Source: Scytalidium lignicola
Lineage: Eukaryota; Ascomycota; Leotiomycetes
Direction of reading: 5' to 3'
Assembly: GCA_002812745.2 (NCBI GenBank)
Contig: NCSJ02000050.1
Location: 1-64,000 of the forward strand
DNA: 64,000 nucleotides
Made by a program: the position numbers and the translations under genes. This document shows positions 46,288 through 58,971 of the stretch, piece by piece; positions within the stretch are counted from its first letter, which is position 1, and each line of letters starts with the position of its first letter. Below the pieces are notes generated by a model. That model had not been told where the DNA came from and made no database searches. It was given only the letters and a program-made list of their open reading frames with translations.

Positions 46288-48223
46288 AGCCAGGTATGCG
46301 AAGGCTGACAACAACTTCATGCATGAACATGAGAAAAATAATGCTTGCCCATTTTTGATGCATTTTGGCCCGTCTTCTTCGAGGCCGTCGCCTCGCTTGA
46401 AACCTTGCAGCGGACGTTTGAAACTCTTTTATACTCCTCTGACTGCGGTGCGACCCTGAGGGGTTTATTATGATTTTTTTTTTTTTGACAGCGCTTGTCT
46501 GTGCGTGCTCTTGCGGCGCAAAGAACGAGAGTTTCCCTGAGGGGTTTTTTGCAAACTTGTGACATGGGATCTTCTCCCGTGTTGGGGTCGCTCCGGTTGG
46601 TGTTGCTGTTGTTGTTGCTGTTGCTTGTGTTGGAGTCGTCCTGCATCCTTGGACCAACGCTTGAGTCTTCCCAACCCACCGTCTGGAGTCGGGAGAAGCC
46701 CCTCGGCGCCCCGGTTCGTGGAATGACTTCGAACCAGCATGGACAAAAGCTTCACTTAGATCTTCGATGGGCTCTTCTAAGCCGATGAACTGGCGGTCAA
46801 ATGTGGGCAAGGGATGACATCGCTGGTGGCAAGGATCGACCTGTATGATCTCCATGGCTTGCAGTGCCCGCAGCAAAGTGTCATGAACCACGATCTTCGC
46901 GATGACAACCGAATCGCCGAGGAGCACGTTCTTCGGTACCAACAAGTCTTCCTTACCTGGTCAAATTCATGCCTTACAAGTGGCAGAATGGGCAAGACTT
47001 GTCGAGGGCCTCTGTTTCAGTAACAAAGGAAACCATAGACGTTCGAGCAAGAAGACACTCAGCCAGCCGTAAGAATTTGCTGCCTAAACAATTGAAAGAT
47101 CCATGTTGTGTAAGGCCGCAATTCGCTGGAATAAGTTGGCGGGGTGGAGAAAAGATAAATATAATATTTCCGTTTGTATATAGGAGTCCCAACCTACCAG
47201 AAAGAATGCCAGCGTGCTCAATAGCCATTGTCGTCTTGACACAATTGCTGGGTCTTTACATATGGCGGTGTCAGAATGCCCTTGTCGAAGAAGAGAGCGC
47301 TTGGCCACATATCCGCGAAGGCGGTTGGGCTTGCCCGGAAGATGAGGATCGAGGCTCTGTACTCAACTACCGTACCAACCCATCCCTCATCCCCCTCAGC
47401 TTTGCTGGTTACGACAGCTGTCCGATGAGTACGGTATCCGTCGCATGGTTGCATATCCGGGAGGGACATGGGCGTGGTGGGCTGTCCCGTTAGTGTGTAT
47501 CCTAGCCCGAGATGAAGAGCCAAACTTAGGGCATTTCCAGGTTTTGCTGCACCCCGCCTCATTTTTTCGTGCTTATGGGGCCCATCTATGGGCGGTGAAT
47601 AATGCGACAAGATCGGGACTTTCAAGGGCTCGAGATGAGCTTTGCCGATGGAAAAGTGGCAGATCAGACGAGATGTGATTTGTCAGGTCGGCGACCTCAG
47701 ACTGGCATTTCAAGCTTCAAATAGCCAGTGCAGGTGAGGTTTCGAAGACATCCTCGAGTCTCGATCTCCTTTCTGTTCATTCGAAGCGGGCATTCTGAGA
47801 AGCCCGGGCGGTTTCGAACAGGCCCAGAAATTTGCAGAAAGGCTCCGGCAGCGGCCCCCGACAGTGGATACAGGCATGTCTGGAGCATGGCAGCGCGGTC
47901 CTGCAAGCAGCCTTCGCACACAACGATCCCAATCATCTGAAATGACTTGAGGCACAATCCGGATACTTTCTGGGTGGAAGCTGGTGATCCAGATCAGGGC
48001 AATACTGTACTGTATGGGCTTGGGAAAGGTCTCGTGCCTTGCTTCAGGGACGTGGCGACAGAGGGTCTACTTGATGGTCTCCCGACGTTATGCAATGCCT
48101 TAATCACCGCTGTCATACGCAGCACGGTGGAAATAATCCGTCTGTGCCGCCGGCAGGAACCCGAGAGAGCTCTCGACTCCTTTGGGATTTTCCCGATTGA
48201 AAGAAATGCCTCGATTGCCAAAC

Positions 48224-48251
48224 CACGGTCACGGTCACGGTCACGGTCACG
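48224..48251. repeat. Hexanucleotide repeat (acggtc)n
   Basis: About four and a half head-to-tail copies. In the minus-strand frame they would read Arg-Asp repeats, which explains a spurious long frame there. Confidence 0.8.
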
Positions 48252-49145
48252 ATTGCCGTCTGTCGTTTGAAGATGCAAACTCTTCCAGCGGCCAAGCTGT
48301 TTGCTGTTTGACAACGACTCGTCTCCAAGGCTCTGAATCCATGGTTGTTTGAGCGGTGTGGGATGCAATTCTGGAAACCCGCATCTTAGGGTTATGGATG
48401 GGAAAAATACTGGACTTTCTTCAAGGGTTCGACATGAGGCTTTTGTTGCAGCAGTGGGCAACTGCTCCCGGTGGTGGTCCAATTGAGATCGATCTCCGCG
48501 TCTGATCTGCAAACAGACGATTGACGAAATTGATACATGGAGCGTCTGAGATCTGGCTGTGTCCCAGGGTGAAACCGGATGTAGACGCGCATCTCTGTGA
48601 CGTACAATGGTCCATGGTCTCAAGTACTCGGCCGGGCCGTGATAAGTCAATTCTTCGCTTTCAACGGTGAGATATTGTACAGGACCTCGGGAAAGACATG
48701 CTCATCTTACAAGTAGAATAAAGAGTGGAAAGTGAAAGAAAGGATGCGCAGAGAACAAAGGTCAGGCACCTGTGGCACAGAAGTCGTGGCGGTGCATATA
48801 GACAAAGAATTTTTGATTTCAAATCCCTTCAACTTCACCCAAATACGCCATAGATGTGCAGCTATGATTGTTGATAACCTATTATTTGAGTAATAAAAAA
48901 ACCTGTAGCCTTGTTATTGTGAGCATCATGAAGAAAAAAACTTCAAGAAGGTTCTCTCTTCCAAATTGCCATTCTAAGCGACTTGCTGTATCCTCTCGTG
49001 GTCTCTTCTCCCCCACCACAACCTTAAAATCGGTGCAACTGTCACCACCGTACTTTGTAGCACAACAGGTCGGTCACACCAGCAAGAAGTCTTTTTTGAC
49101 CTCCTTCCATATACCCACGCACATCTCAACCTCCCCCAAAATATT

Positions 49146-50396
49146 ATGGCGATGTACGCAGCCGCCGATATCTCCTTACAAATCACCTCCGAGAATGCCT
49201 CATCAGAACGGCGAATAACTCCATCATGGACGATTGGTCAGCTGAAGGCAAAGCTGGAACCAATAACGGGAATTCCGCCGCTATCTCAAAAGCTCACGTT
49301 GAAACTGTCTGGCCAGCAAAGCGTGCCTCTTGAGGCTGCTGATGAAGAGAATACGCAACTAGGAGTATTTCCGCTGGCGCCTCACGCGGAAATCCTCGTA
49401 AGTCCTTTATTTTCCTTTTTCTTCTTTCTTAGTCAGCTTATTCATATCCCTTTAACTGGAACTGTTTTTGCTTTGATATGCGACGGCACATGAAGGAAGG
49501 AAGGGATTCCTTGATCAAGTGACGAACTCTCCGGAGAGGGGTGTGGATCAAACCTCGTGGAGCTCCAGCAAGGCTGTTACCCACTTCTGGTTACGTAGTT
49601 GAACATTTATCTTTGATCTTGAATATTTTAGATTCAAGAGAGACTGAAGATGGTTGGACTTCAAACAAGCCCAACGTTTTTCTAAGTCTGCTACCAATCT
49701 ATCCATCTAAAAGATAAGTGTCTAGCAACATCCTCTCCTTCCTTCCCCATATCTACATATACAACAATGAAGTCTACATCAAAAGACACCTTCACCGCAT
49801 ACACACATAAAACAGAAATTCTCTCTTTCTCTCNAAAAAAAATTATAACACAGACCATCTTTTCCCTAACGCAATACCCTTCCCTTTGGTGCACACACAG
49901 GTAACAGACCTCCGCCCACCTTCCGCACGTCCAAACTACACCGATGCTTCCGCGGTCAAAAAGTACGAAATGCCGCCCTCCGAATACGAAGCAAAATCCG
50001 ATTCTGTTCTAGCCTGGAAAAAGGCCAACAGGCTTGGCCGCTTCAATCCGGCAGCCCCTTCCATGGAAGCTGCCAAGAGGGAAGCCTACGAGCACGAGAT
50101 CCAGAAGCGTGGCATTGAGCTGGGGAAGCGGTGTCGTGTTGGCGGCGAGGATAGCAGACGCGGCGTTGTCATGTATGTGGGCGAGGTTCCTGAGATTCCC
50201 GGAGCTATCGGTAAGTGGGTGGGTGTGAGGTTGGATGAGCCGGTGGGGAAGAATGATGGGAGCGTGGAGGGTAAGAGGTACTGGGGAAAAGANTGGGGAG
50301 GAGGGAGGGAAGCATGGGGTTTTTGTCAGGCCTGAACGGGTTGAGGTTGGGGATTGGCCTGTTCTGGATGACTTGGAGGATATGGAGGAGATCTGA
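49146..50396 (+). CDS. ALF1: Tubulin-folding cofactor B (UBL plus CAP-Gly)
   Basis: Two exons, 49146-49397 and 49901-50396, separated by a 503-nt intron (GTAAGT...CACACAG), very long for this window. The first exon encodes a ubiquitin-like domain (DISLQITSENASSERRITPS, WTIGQLKAKLEPITGIPPLS, QKLTLKLSG). Splicing joins AEILV with TDLRPPSARPNYTD, the family's linker motif. Then come KKYEMPPSEYEAKSDSVLAW and a CAP-Gly domain: GKRCRVGG, RRGVVMYVGEVPEIPGAIGK, WVGVRLDEPVGKNDGSV, KHGVFVRPERVEVGDWP. The acidic C-terminus LDDLEDMEEI ends at TGA 50394-50396, matching the EEI/EEY-type tail that binds CAP-Gly grooves. The N at 50293 sits at a one-base frameshift between YWGK and KHGV; the family pattern shows that it is a base-call problem. 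Cofactor B captures alpha-tubulin on the path to heterodimer assembly in the cytosol. Confidence 0.92.
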
Positions 50397-51226
50397 GGAT
50401 GATTCTGATACCTGCACCGTTTTAATTTTTTAATTTTTTTTTTAATTGATGGAAGTGTGTGCATTGATGTTAAGGACGGGACGGATTGTGGAGTTCGGGG
50501 ACATTCGAACAGCGAGGTTGCATATGTATGGTATCTGTTCATTCGTGTGAGGTAGCAAACCCCCGTCCGTTCGTTCATGCTTTACCTTCTCAACTTCCTT
50601 GATCTGACCTTCCCGTGATCCAATCGGATAATTATCTTAGCTATGGGAAACATACATTTGGTTTATGCATAACTCACACACAGAGACCATTTCAAACAAA
50701 TGCATACGTGTGCAGCTTTTAACCCCTTACAATATCTTTTTCAATTCATCTCTCATACTATCATAATAAAGCATACTCTCATATTGCAATATGCTAAGCA
50801 TCGTCTTAACTTGCCAAAATACCAATGCACAAAGACCTTACGTATCCTCCCTGCGCTTCAAAGGAAGGAATGTATAACTATATGACAGATAACCTCCCAA
50901 AAACATAACGCCTCCGCTTTACCCTTTCTCCATCCAGAATAGCTGTATATGCAGATAAGTAAAATTCCCCTTAAAAATAGATTCGCGTGATCATCCGACA
51001 ACCCCAAACGCCGATTGTGCTCCTGTTTATTTCTTAAATCTCACTCCCCTTTTTGGTAGGAAATATGCCGTAGTACCAATGAATAATATCAGGCGATGAG
51101 AAAACAAGACCAGTTGCTAGAACTAGATTCTCGTATCTCAACGTGGTTGCGACCCTAGCAATGTCGATCAACACCTGCTCCGTCATTCATTTAGACTTCG
51201 ATCCACTTATCCAAACACCGGGGATT
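50397..51226. other. Convergent intergenic region
   Basis: 3' flanks of the cofactor B and RING genes. T-rich run at 50425-50444. Short frames near 50700-50885 are AT-biased and not coding. Confidence 0.55.
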
Positions 51227-53036
51227 TTACTCCTCGGCGGTTGGTGGCATAGGTCTCGTCCTTATCCTCAATTTATCCCTCAAGCGGCTGGCCAGTCGTG
51301 CCCTTCTTCCAGTCTCCTCGGAATCATCTTGCGCTTCCACCGTCTCAGAGGTAGCAGCAGCAGCACCTTCTGAGTTAGTAGCCTCTCTAGTCTCATTTCT
51401 CAACCTTCTTAGTGCAGCAATCCGCTCCTCGGCCGGTGCATGTCGGAGACGGTGCAGTTCTATGAATCGAGAGATGCGGCGGGGATGAGAGGACTCGCCA
51501 GCGGAGGTACCATTATTAGCCTCATCCGTTTCACCTAACGGTGGTGGAAGTTCGCCGTTTTCGGTTGTTCCTTCCGCCGTTGCTTCTGCTCCTGAAGCGT
51601 GGGATGTTTCCGGGCGGAGATCAAGGCGGCTAAAGGTTGTTAGTTTGATCTTAGAAACACGGAGAGATGGGGAGTCTCGAGTGCAACAGTGTATCTACAA
51701 AATGAAAACAAGTTTATGTGAAGGACAAGGGAAGAAAAGATAATGACTTACCAAAGAGGACATGTTCCAGACACGTTCAATAACCACGGATCGATACAGG
51801 CAGGATGATACTTATGTTTACAAGGCAAGACCCTCACATCCTCTCCTGCAACGAAGTCCTCTGTACAGATGGAGCATCCTAGATGCCCAGCTTCTGTCCC
51901 GGTGCCACCAGTAGCAGGCTGCTCAGGACTTACATCAGGTCCTAATCCTGACTCTAGAGGGACTTCGGTAAATGCAGGAGGTGGTTTGTGCTCGTGCTGA
52001 GGTAAATCTGTAGCAGCAGATGTTGCTTCAACAGCTTCAGGGGAAGTGGTAGGATGTTCCGGTGGAGGCGTTGTGGTAATATTCCCATCTTCGAGCTCGA
52101 TATCCCGACTACCAGGTTTGACAGGTTCTGGATCACCGAACTTAACAATGGGAATGGTTTCTAGCATTGCTCTAGCCAATCCTTTAGCTCTGCTCTGACG
52201 CGGCCGACCAGGAGCGCCTCCTCGTGGTCCATAGCGTTCTGGATGTCTATGGGCCCGAATCGCACCGGTTGCGATGATGGCAAGGAAGAGAAGTGTGATG
52301 ATACCAGTAATACTGTATAAAATGCTCATTGCTACGGCTGTAGTCGGAGCTGGTCCTCCATCATTAGAGCTTGAACTCGCGCCGTTGTCCCTCGTATTGT
52401 TGGTTAAGGCTATCGATGCTTGGAGAGATTCGGGGGAGGACAGGATCGTGCGCATTAAGAATCGTGCGTCTCCAATGTTTGTTATCGTGTATATGGTGCC
52501 GTAGGTATATGGCGAAGTCAGGTTGCATGTTGGCGAGTCAAAGCTGAAGAGAACAATGGCTTTAGGTCGGATTGCGGCTGCCATTCCCACTACAGTTGAG
52601 GGATCGATGTTAGATGTTTCGGTGTTGGGATCGCATTGGATGTAGGCAATGTCGTCGGTGGTGATATTGCCGACAGTGGATGGAACCGAATAGACTAAAG
52701 TCCCGTTGAACGTAATTGCCTGTGTAGAATTGATTAGCACTTAGGTAATTCCAAACGTAGAGACACATTTATAGTACATACAGCAACAGAATTTGCATTC
52801 TCTCCTCTGCCGGCAGCGTCTGTGAGAGGAGCAATATTATACACTGACTGTATACCTGAAGGGCCATTCAATAGCTGGAGTTGCGTCTCCGAATTCTGCT
52901 CCGACGCTGGTATATCATGTATCGCAGGCGAGACAGCGCCCGCTGGAGCTTGAGCAGCTACCAGGCCGCCGAAGAACAGGAGCGCAAACGCAAACGCAAA
53001 CCAAGTTGCGGTCCTTGAAGCCGGTGTAGTCATCAT
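51227..53036 (-). CDS. PA-TM-RING type membrane E3 ubiquitin ligase
   Basis: Three exons (52782-53036, 51752-52719, 51227-51629), 1,626 nt, 541 residues, phases consistent. Signal peptide about 1-29 (TWFAFAFALLFFGGLVAAQA). The luminal part (about 30-210) contains ITFNGTLVYSVPS, AAAIRPKAIVLFSFDSPTCN and ARFLMRTILSSPESL, resembling a degenerate protease-associated domain. One transmembrane helix lies at about 213-239 (AMSILYSITGIITLLFLAII). The cytoplasmic RING-H2 is at 367-408: CSIC, then PCKHKYHPAC, then CPLC, spacing C-x2-C-x14-C-x-H-x2-H-x2-C-x10-C-x2-C. The last zinc cysteine codon is split by the second intron, which confirms the junction to RLDLRPE. A basic helical tail ends RPMPPTAEE. 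Relatives act in the endosome, vacuole or Golgi membrane as ligases that sort proteins for degradation. Confidence 0.92.
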
Positions 53037-55699
53037 CACGATTGCGAGAACCGAAGCAAGACAGAATCGGAAGGTTAGGATTTAACAATTATAGATCCTT
53101 CTTCAACATGTCAGTCCTTGGAGAATAGAGATATCCTAGGACAATGTTCCGACGAGGTCTCTGAGGGACGACAGGTGCCAGTGTTCATGTATAGTGGGGG
53201 ATCGTTGAAATCGGTGGTGATAGTTGATGCTGGCAAATGCGAGCGTTATCGGGAATAAGTACCGTCAAGTACAGTACCGTAGACCACGACGTCAATGCCA
53301 ATGTCGATCAATCCAATGCTGCCGTAAACCCTGGAGACGCTTTCCTTCTTATCTCTCAACCCCGCATATATTATCGTGTAGTTCCCCAATGGCTAGACTG
53401 TGGTCCTGGACGAGATCTACCGGAAGAGAAAAGTTCCAGAGCGGGATGGGGATAGCATGTATATATTATACATGAATGGATGAAGAGAGTCAAGCAGCGC
53501 GCCAAGAATTAAAGCAGAGATGGTGCGGGGGGTGTGCGTACCTCTTTTCAACACGAGTGCCAGGCCAGCAGCATGAAAAGGCATGAGGAAAGTGTGCTTC
53601 CGTGGGTGCCGTGAGTGCCGCACCTCGCACACTCCACCATCATCCTCTGCGCTTCTTCAAGCCTCAACACCGCTCGAGACAACCTGCCGGCTTGGTTCTA
53701 GCCGCAGTCAATGTCAAATCCAAAAGAATCAGTTTGTGGCAGCCGGCCAGCACGGATTAAAAAAAAAGTCAACGACGATCCAACGAGCTTGCTTGGAATG
53801 CGACTAGCACTTGGACTCCTGGTCCTGGGATTGGGTTGCGCACGTTTTTTTACAGTCCTGTACTGGGCTTATTTCGTCGGCTTCAAGCGGCCACGTCTGC
53901 GCGAGGTGGCGGAGTATTCTGGGTATCGATGTAGCGATGATGATGATGATGATGATAATGTATACCGGTACGTGTCAGGGCCGATCACCGATTTTTGTCT
54001 AGCACAGGTACAAGTATTTTGGATATCTGTCACTCCAACCCAGATCGGGCTTTTTCAATACAATCTCTCCGATATCCTCCTTCGATGGACTTCACCCTTT
54101 GAAAAGACTCCTGCACGACTTCTGTACAACATCCCATTTTTTGTGGTTCGGGCGGGTCGGCAACAAATAAGGCTGGGTTGCGGATTGCATACCGTTACAT
54201 CCATGTATCGTACTACAATGGCTTTCTTTACAGAGTCTACGTTAAAGGTACAGGTTCGCCATACGGCACTGGATGGATGAAAGTGCTGTACAATGCAAAA
54301 GTTCGGTTGTATAATTAAGTTATACCAGACCCAGACAATAACGGTTTGGGGTCCAGCGAAAGCGCGTCCTGAGACACAGGTTCCATCCATCCACATCACA
54401 CATCTTCTCCTTCAGCAGTGTATCATCGCCCTCGCCGTGATAGATTCCTGCAAGCCAATCATGCTTCGCGAAGCGCATGGCCCTGACACTTTATCTCCTG
54501 GAATCGGCCACCATCCCTATTTGGAATCAGCACTTGTTTTTTCTATCGCATCGAGACTTCCGTTCGGGGCAACAAGTTGATGATGACGGGTATTACGTCT
54601 GTTGCAGCGCCCAGGGTCCTAATAACTGCTCCTGTAGTCAGCACTTGGGTCTGGATCTCTGAATCCGAATTTGTCAGTCTCCCTTCTTGGTAACTTAACC
54701 ATCAAAGATTCTAAGCCACGACCTGTCATTCGCACAGCTACACGTATGGAGAACAAAGAATTCTTCAGCGCACGCCGCTTTACGCCTCGATTACGGTCTC
54801 CAGTATCGGTCTACGGTACTCTTCAGTGCAGAAATGGAATACCGATAAACTTGAGGCTACTCCGCCAGCACATCGTATACCCGGCTAGGATACGATTCTC
54901 GCTCGGATTCTTCGGATTTAAAGATACTGAAATACTCATGCCGCTCTAGAATCTCACTGCACCACGGGACATAGTTATATTACAGTACAGTACGTAAGGT
55001 ACATGTATTCATCCTTCTGCTAAGAACTGTGCCTGATCATCGGTCAGCTCACTGATACAGTGCAACACATGTGCTGATTCATCCGGCTTACAGCTTGGTG
55101 CATGACCTGGCGCAAGCAACACCAGTGTGAAATGCTACATACTACAGTACATACTCTGCAAATACTATACAATCGATAACTAATGGTGGAGAAGAAAAAG
55201 AACACTAGAAGGATAAGGATGTCTTGAGTCTGGAGAAAATCCTTGGTTCTCCAACGCCGGCGGATGGGGGAAATGCCGGGCTGGGGTAGCCTGATTCGGG
55301 TACAAGTGTAACCGCCAATCAACTGCGTCAAACGGATGCAAGGACTAACTATATCCCGACCGAATTTGGCATCTCGATTTGACCAAGAAGATTGCTGCTT
55401 GGGAGGTGCCGCATGGAATTACCTATTTTAACTTTCTGCCACGTGACTCATACCCAACCCTCTCAACCACTTAAGTGAAAGATGAGGAAGTCTTACGAGA
55501 GGATCTAAGGCCGATATAACTCACTTATCTCTTGCTGACTATAAAAATTGACATTAACTAACGTCATGTTGAACTTTTCATTTTCGAGAACTGGAACTAG
55601 TCAACAAGATAGGGTAGAATGCTTCAGTCCTGTTGTTTAGGGAACGTTATATTTTTTACAATACTATGATAAAGGAATTATATGAGGTTTAATGTGTGC
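53037..55699. other. Intergenic region (2.7 kb)
   Basis: No gene recognised. The left end is the RING gene promoter. A gatgat microsatellite lies at 53936-53957, with more tacagtac words at 53270, 54981-54993 and 55143-55151. Frames at 53711-54280 and 54055-54399 overlap on opposite strands and have no family. The DNA turns AT-rich towards the pseudogene on the right. Confidence 0.55.
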
Positions 55700-57950
55700 T
55701 CATCTGCCTTTATTCGAAGGTGAGGAAGTGGTAAGTCCTACTCAATTTTCCGAGATCTTGCAAAACTCACTTCTCCGTATCCCCTTGAGCCCCGTAAGCC
55801 ACTTTTAGCGTCGTTACCTTACAATTATCTCCGTTTTAGGAGAATGAAGGATTTTAAGTGGACAATATCCCTATATAACTTTGGCCTGAGAAGCTCAAGC
55901 GGCCTAGGGTCTGAGTGGATAGATGAAATCGTCTCTTCTATTTTAGAATTGATGTGTAGAGATGAGTGTCTAGAGATCCTTCATGGAAAGAATCGCGATA
56001 TGTGACTGGCCTTTTGCAACGTGAACATTATTAAGAGGGAAGGATATAAGGTCATCCTGCATTCTCTAGATGCACGGAATTCGTAAGCTAGTATTCAACA
56101 ATTTGTCACTGTACAATTGCAAATTAACCCCGATAGCTGGAGCCGGGAAATATTCGACTACTTTCTAAGTTATGCTTCAAGAACCGTCAAAATATTTATA
56201 TCTCGAGCCGTTCGGATGATGATATAATTGAGATATTTAAGAACGGTGACAATGTACAGATTCAGTCGATAGTTGACCATGAAGATACCTCCAGATTTGC
56301 AAACATCGACGATGGAGCAGGATGTCTGATAAGCTTCAGACAGAAATTTGTTCAAACACTTCCAGAAATGTGGGTGGTATATATATTTAGCTTTGTGGTA
56401 CTTGTCATTTACTAATTAAAGATAGGTTTCAATGGACATATCTACAGGAACAGCTATTAGAGCTAGGCAGAGAAAACCGATATTCAACATCGTCTGGCAA
56501 AGCTTCTTAATGCATATGATGAGATCTATCACGGGGTACCAGAAGTAGGTTATGTGTTCCTGTACACCACTCCCAATAGAGGTTAGGATCTTCTCCTGCA
56601 ACTCTGTAGACACCTTTCGTCCTCGATCCTTTTCGAAACTATTGGATACCTTCCGATCTCCCCATGATCGAATACTTTAAGAATCATCCGTGGACTCAAA
56701 AGCAGGCGAGCTGCCTTGTGGCAGGCGTTTGTCTGCCATAACTCACCGATCTCCATATCAATCATAAATTGGATGATAATGTTAGAACGACAATATTTTA
56801 GTTGAGGGCCTTTGTATAATGACATGCTTGATGAGATTCTTGATGACAGTGTTTTATATGACGCTGTTCTAGATATCAATTTTTTTAAAGATGGCCTTAG
56901 ACAAGATGCAGAACATTATTAGATGGTTCTAGAGTTAAAGGCCTTGAGTTTATTTCATTAGCGTTTACAGAAATCCGTGCTTTCTGATTTTATGCTACCC
57001 TTTGGTGGGATATCTACTTTAAAGTGAGGAGGGCTATTCGTTACTATACCTCGTAGTTAAGTCATATTCTCTACCTATATGTGAATATCTCATCAATTGA
57101 GGTGCATATACGAAAGTGTAGCCGAACATAGGAAGGACATAGTAGTATACTGAAGGCAATTATATGCGCAATCAATAGGGAGATAGCATTGGTATTGCTT
57201 GAATCCAGATCTGATATAAATGCCTATATTCAGCATAGAATTTATGTACTACAATACTAACAACAGTACTCAAAAACAACGGAGAAATAATCAAAGTGTT
57301 ACTTAAATTTGGAGCATGGAAATACTCTGTTTCAAAGCTGGACATTATAGTAATGCATTAACAGCAGTGGTAGCTGGAAGCAATAAGGAGGTAGTGTAAT
57401 TATTTTCCCAATCCTGGTCTATGTAAATATTCAGCGTCATGTTGGATATGCCCATTAGTGGAAGCAAGACGCTGGAAGACGATGGAGGTAAGGAATGGAG
57501 ATAATAGACCTACTGCTCTAGCATGGGGGCAAATGTGAAGTTACCACAAACAATAGCGATGATGAATAAATAGATAAAGTCAGACTCGAGATAATTGTAT
57601 TATGGAAAGTAAACTGGGAAAACTACAACAATTTATGGCAGCAGCAGGTTTTTGATCCAGTATTCGTAGCATTGCTTACAATGTTCAAAGTCGGAAGAGA
57701 GCAAAAGTTCTAGTTGAACGAGAGAAGAAACATGAAAACAAAGGCCAAGAGATTATGACACCTAGTATGCATTCACTCAAGTGTGGCAAGATTCTATAAG
57801 AATAAGTATAGTTCTCAGGCACCAGTCCCTACATTTTAGTGGCAGAAATGAAAGAACTGGTGGAGAAATATATTACTGGTTGGACCGATCGGCAGCTTCA
57901 TGACATCGAACATTCAAATATTAGAAAAGCAGACCGTCGATGTATACATC
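55700..57950 (+). pseudogene. Decayed NACHT-ankyrin (NLR-type) gene
   Basis: Plus-strand remnants in several frames keep the order of a fungal NACHT protein. At 56180-56203 RTVKIFIS, the strand of the NTPase core, is followed after a frame change at 56212 by SDDDIIEIFKNGDNVQIQ and DHEDTSRF. At 56427 FQWTYLQEQLLELGREN fits the post-NACHT helical region. At about 56667 IEYFKNHPWTQKQASCLVAG matches the motif before the repeat domain. Around 57177-57233 REIALVLLESRSDINAYIQ and at 57340-57397 GHYSNALTAVVAGSNKEVV are ankyrin units. Stops and frameshifts are everywhere and the composition is AT-shifted. The 5' part before about 56150 is too degraded to read. Such genes act in fungal non-self or incompatibility recognition; this copy is dead. 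Confidence 0.75.
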
Positions 57951-58116
57951 CTCATTACTCCTATTCATAAATAATAACTGGCTAAAAAAAAAATAAGGTA
58001 TCACGGCCATTCAACCACGCAAGAGATGAAGCCGAAAATACCCAAGAGAGAAGAACAAAGATAAAATGAATCCAAAGCAGATGATGATACATCTTTCCTA
58101 TACTAGTCAAATCCCC

Positions 58117-58971
58117 TCAAAGCACGAGCAAAGCACCAGCAGCTAATGCAAGAGCTTGCAGCCCACCATGAACTCCGTTTGCATCAGCACCATTAGTGAA
58201 TCCTGGTGGAGGTGGAGCCAAGCTGGTAATAGTACCGTTAGTCGGTGCAGATGCGGAGCCAGTTCCTGACGAAGGGCTAATCGTTGTGGTCTCAGTTCCC
58301 TCAACGGTGGTGGTCGGAGCACTAGAAGTTGTTGTTGATACTGCTGCTGGAGTTGACAACGTCGTCGTCGATGATGAGGTAGAGCTAGTGGTAGAGCTAG
58401 TGGTAGCACTTGTTGAACCGGGAGCGCTTGTGCTAGGAGCTACTGATGACGAGGGAGTTGGGGTCTCTGATAATAGGGAACCAGTGAGGCTGTATGCAGC
58501 AGCACAAGAGGCGAGATCCATTCCCTGAATCGATTAGCATTATTATCATTGCGTTTTGGTATTCAAGACTTACGTCAGGACAGCACCAAGTACCACCAGA
58601 AGCGTCTTTGGTACAGAAGTAGCCCTCGTCACAGGCATCTATTTAGGCTCAGTATTTATCGCTTCGACAATCCATAAGATATACTCACTTCCAGTTCCAT
58701 CAGGACAGCAGTGCTGACCAATAGTTGGATCGTAGCAGCTGATGGAGCCGTCACTGGTAGGGCATTGAACGGTAGTAGGACCACAAGCTTCAGCGCAGGT
58801 ATCCCCTGGGCCACAGAGGTTTTGTGTTGGCGAATATCCGGGGTCTTGACGTCCCACCAAGCCAAATACCTGGTGGAGGGACATTCTAGCATCGACAAGC
58901 TTGTATGGCTGGGCAGCTGCATAAGCAGTTGCCACGAGAAATGAGGAGGTTGCAAGAGTATTGAACAGCAT
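58117..58971 (-). CDS. GPI-anchored Cys-rich, Ser/Thr-rich wall protein
   Basis: Three exons (58689-58971, 58574-58638, 58117-58524), 756 nt, 251 residues, all phases consistent; the middle exon has only 65 nt. A signal peptide (MLFNTLATSSFLVATAYAAA) leads to a compact disulfide-rich region: NLCGPGDTCAEACGP, QCPTSDGSISCYDPTIGQHC, CPDGTGNACDEGYFC, GGTWCCPDGMDLASCAAAYS. A long Ser/Thr stalk follows, then small residues (GFTNGADANGVHGG) and a hydrophobic end LQALALAAGALLVL, the classic signal for replacement by a GPI anchor. The family is known in ascomycetes as GPI-anchored serine/threonine-rich proteins of unknown function. Attachment to the plasma membrane or cell wall is inferred. Confidence 0.88.

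Larger units (their letters stand above)
45557..49145. other. Long intergenic region (3.6 kb)
   Basis: Includes the unresolved 5' exon of the Myb gene and the promoter of the tubulin cofactor gene. Frames of 120-228 codons occur on both strands (46259-46945, 47218-47625, 47994-48650) but overlap mutually, lack families and follow low-complexity DNA. A tgtac repeat lies at 46264-46287, a gttgct trinucleotide tract at 46600-46628 and an acggtc hexanucleotide repeat at 48224-48251. Confidence 0.6.

Noticed and set aside
46259..46945. 228-codon minus-strand frame, and a 97-codon frame opposite it
   Set aside because: Contains microsatellite-derived residues (Thr/Ala and Arg runs), conflicts with other frames, and has no recognisable domain.
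47994..48650. 218-codon minus-strand frame with Arg-Asp repeats
   Set aside because: The repeat comes from the acggtc hexanucleotide tract; the rest lacks similarity and the frame overlaps others of similar length.
58196..58528. 110-codon Val-rich plus-strand frame
   Set aside because: Antisense of the Ser/Thr stalk of the GPI protein; composition artefact.
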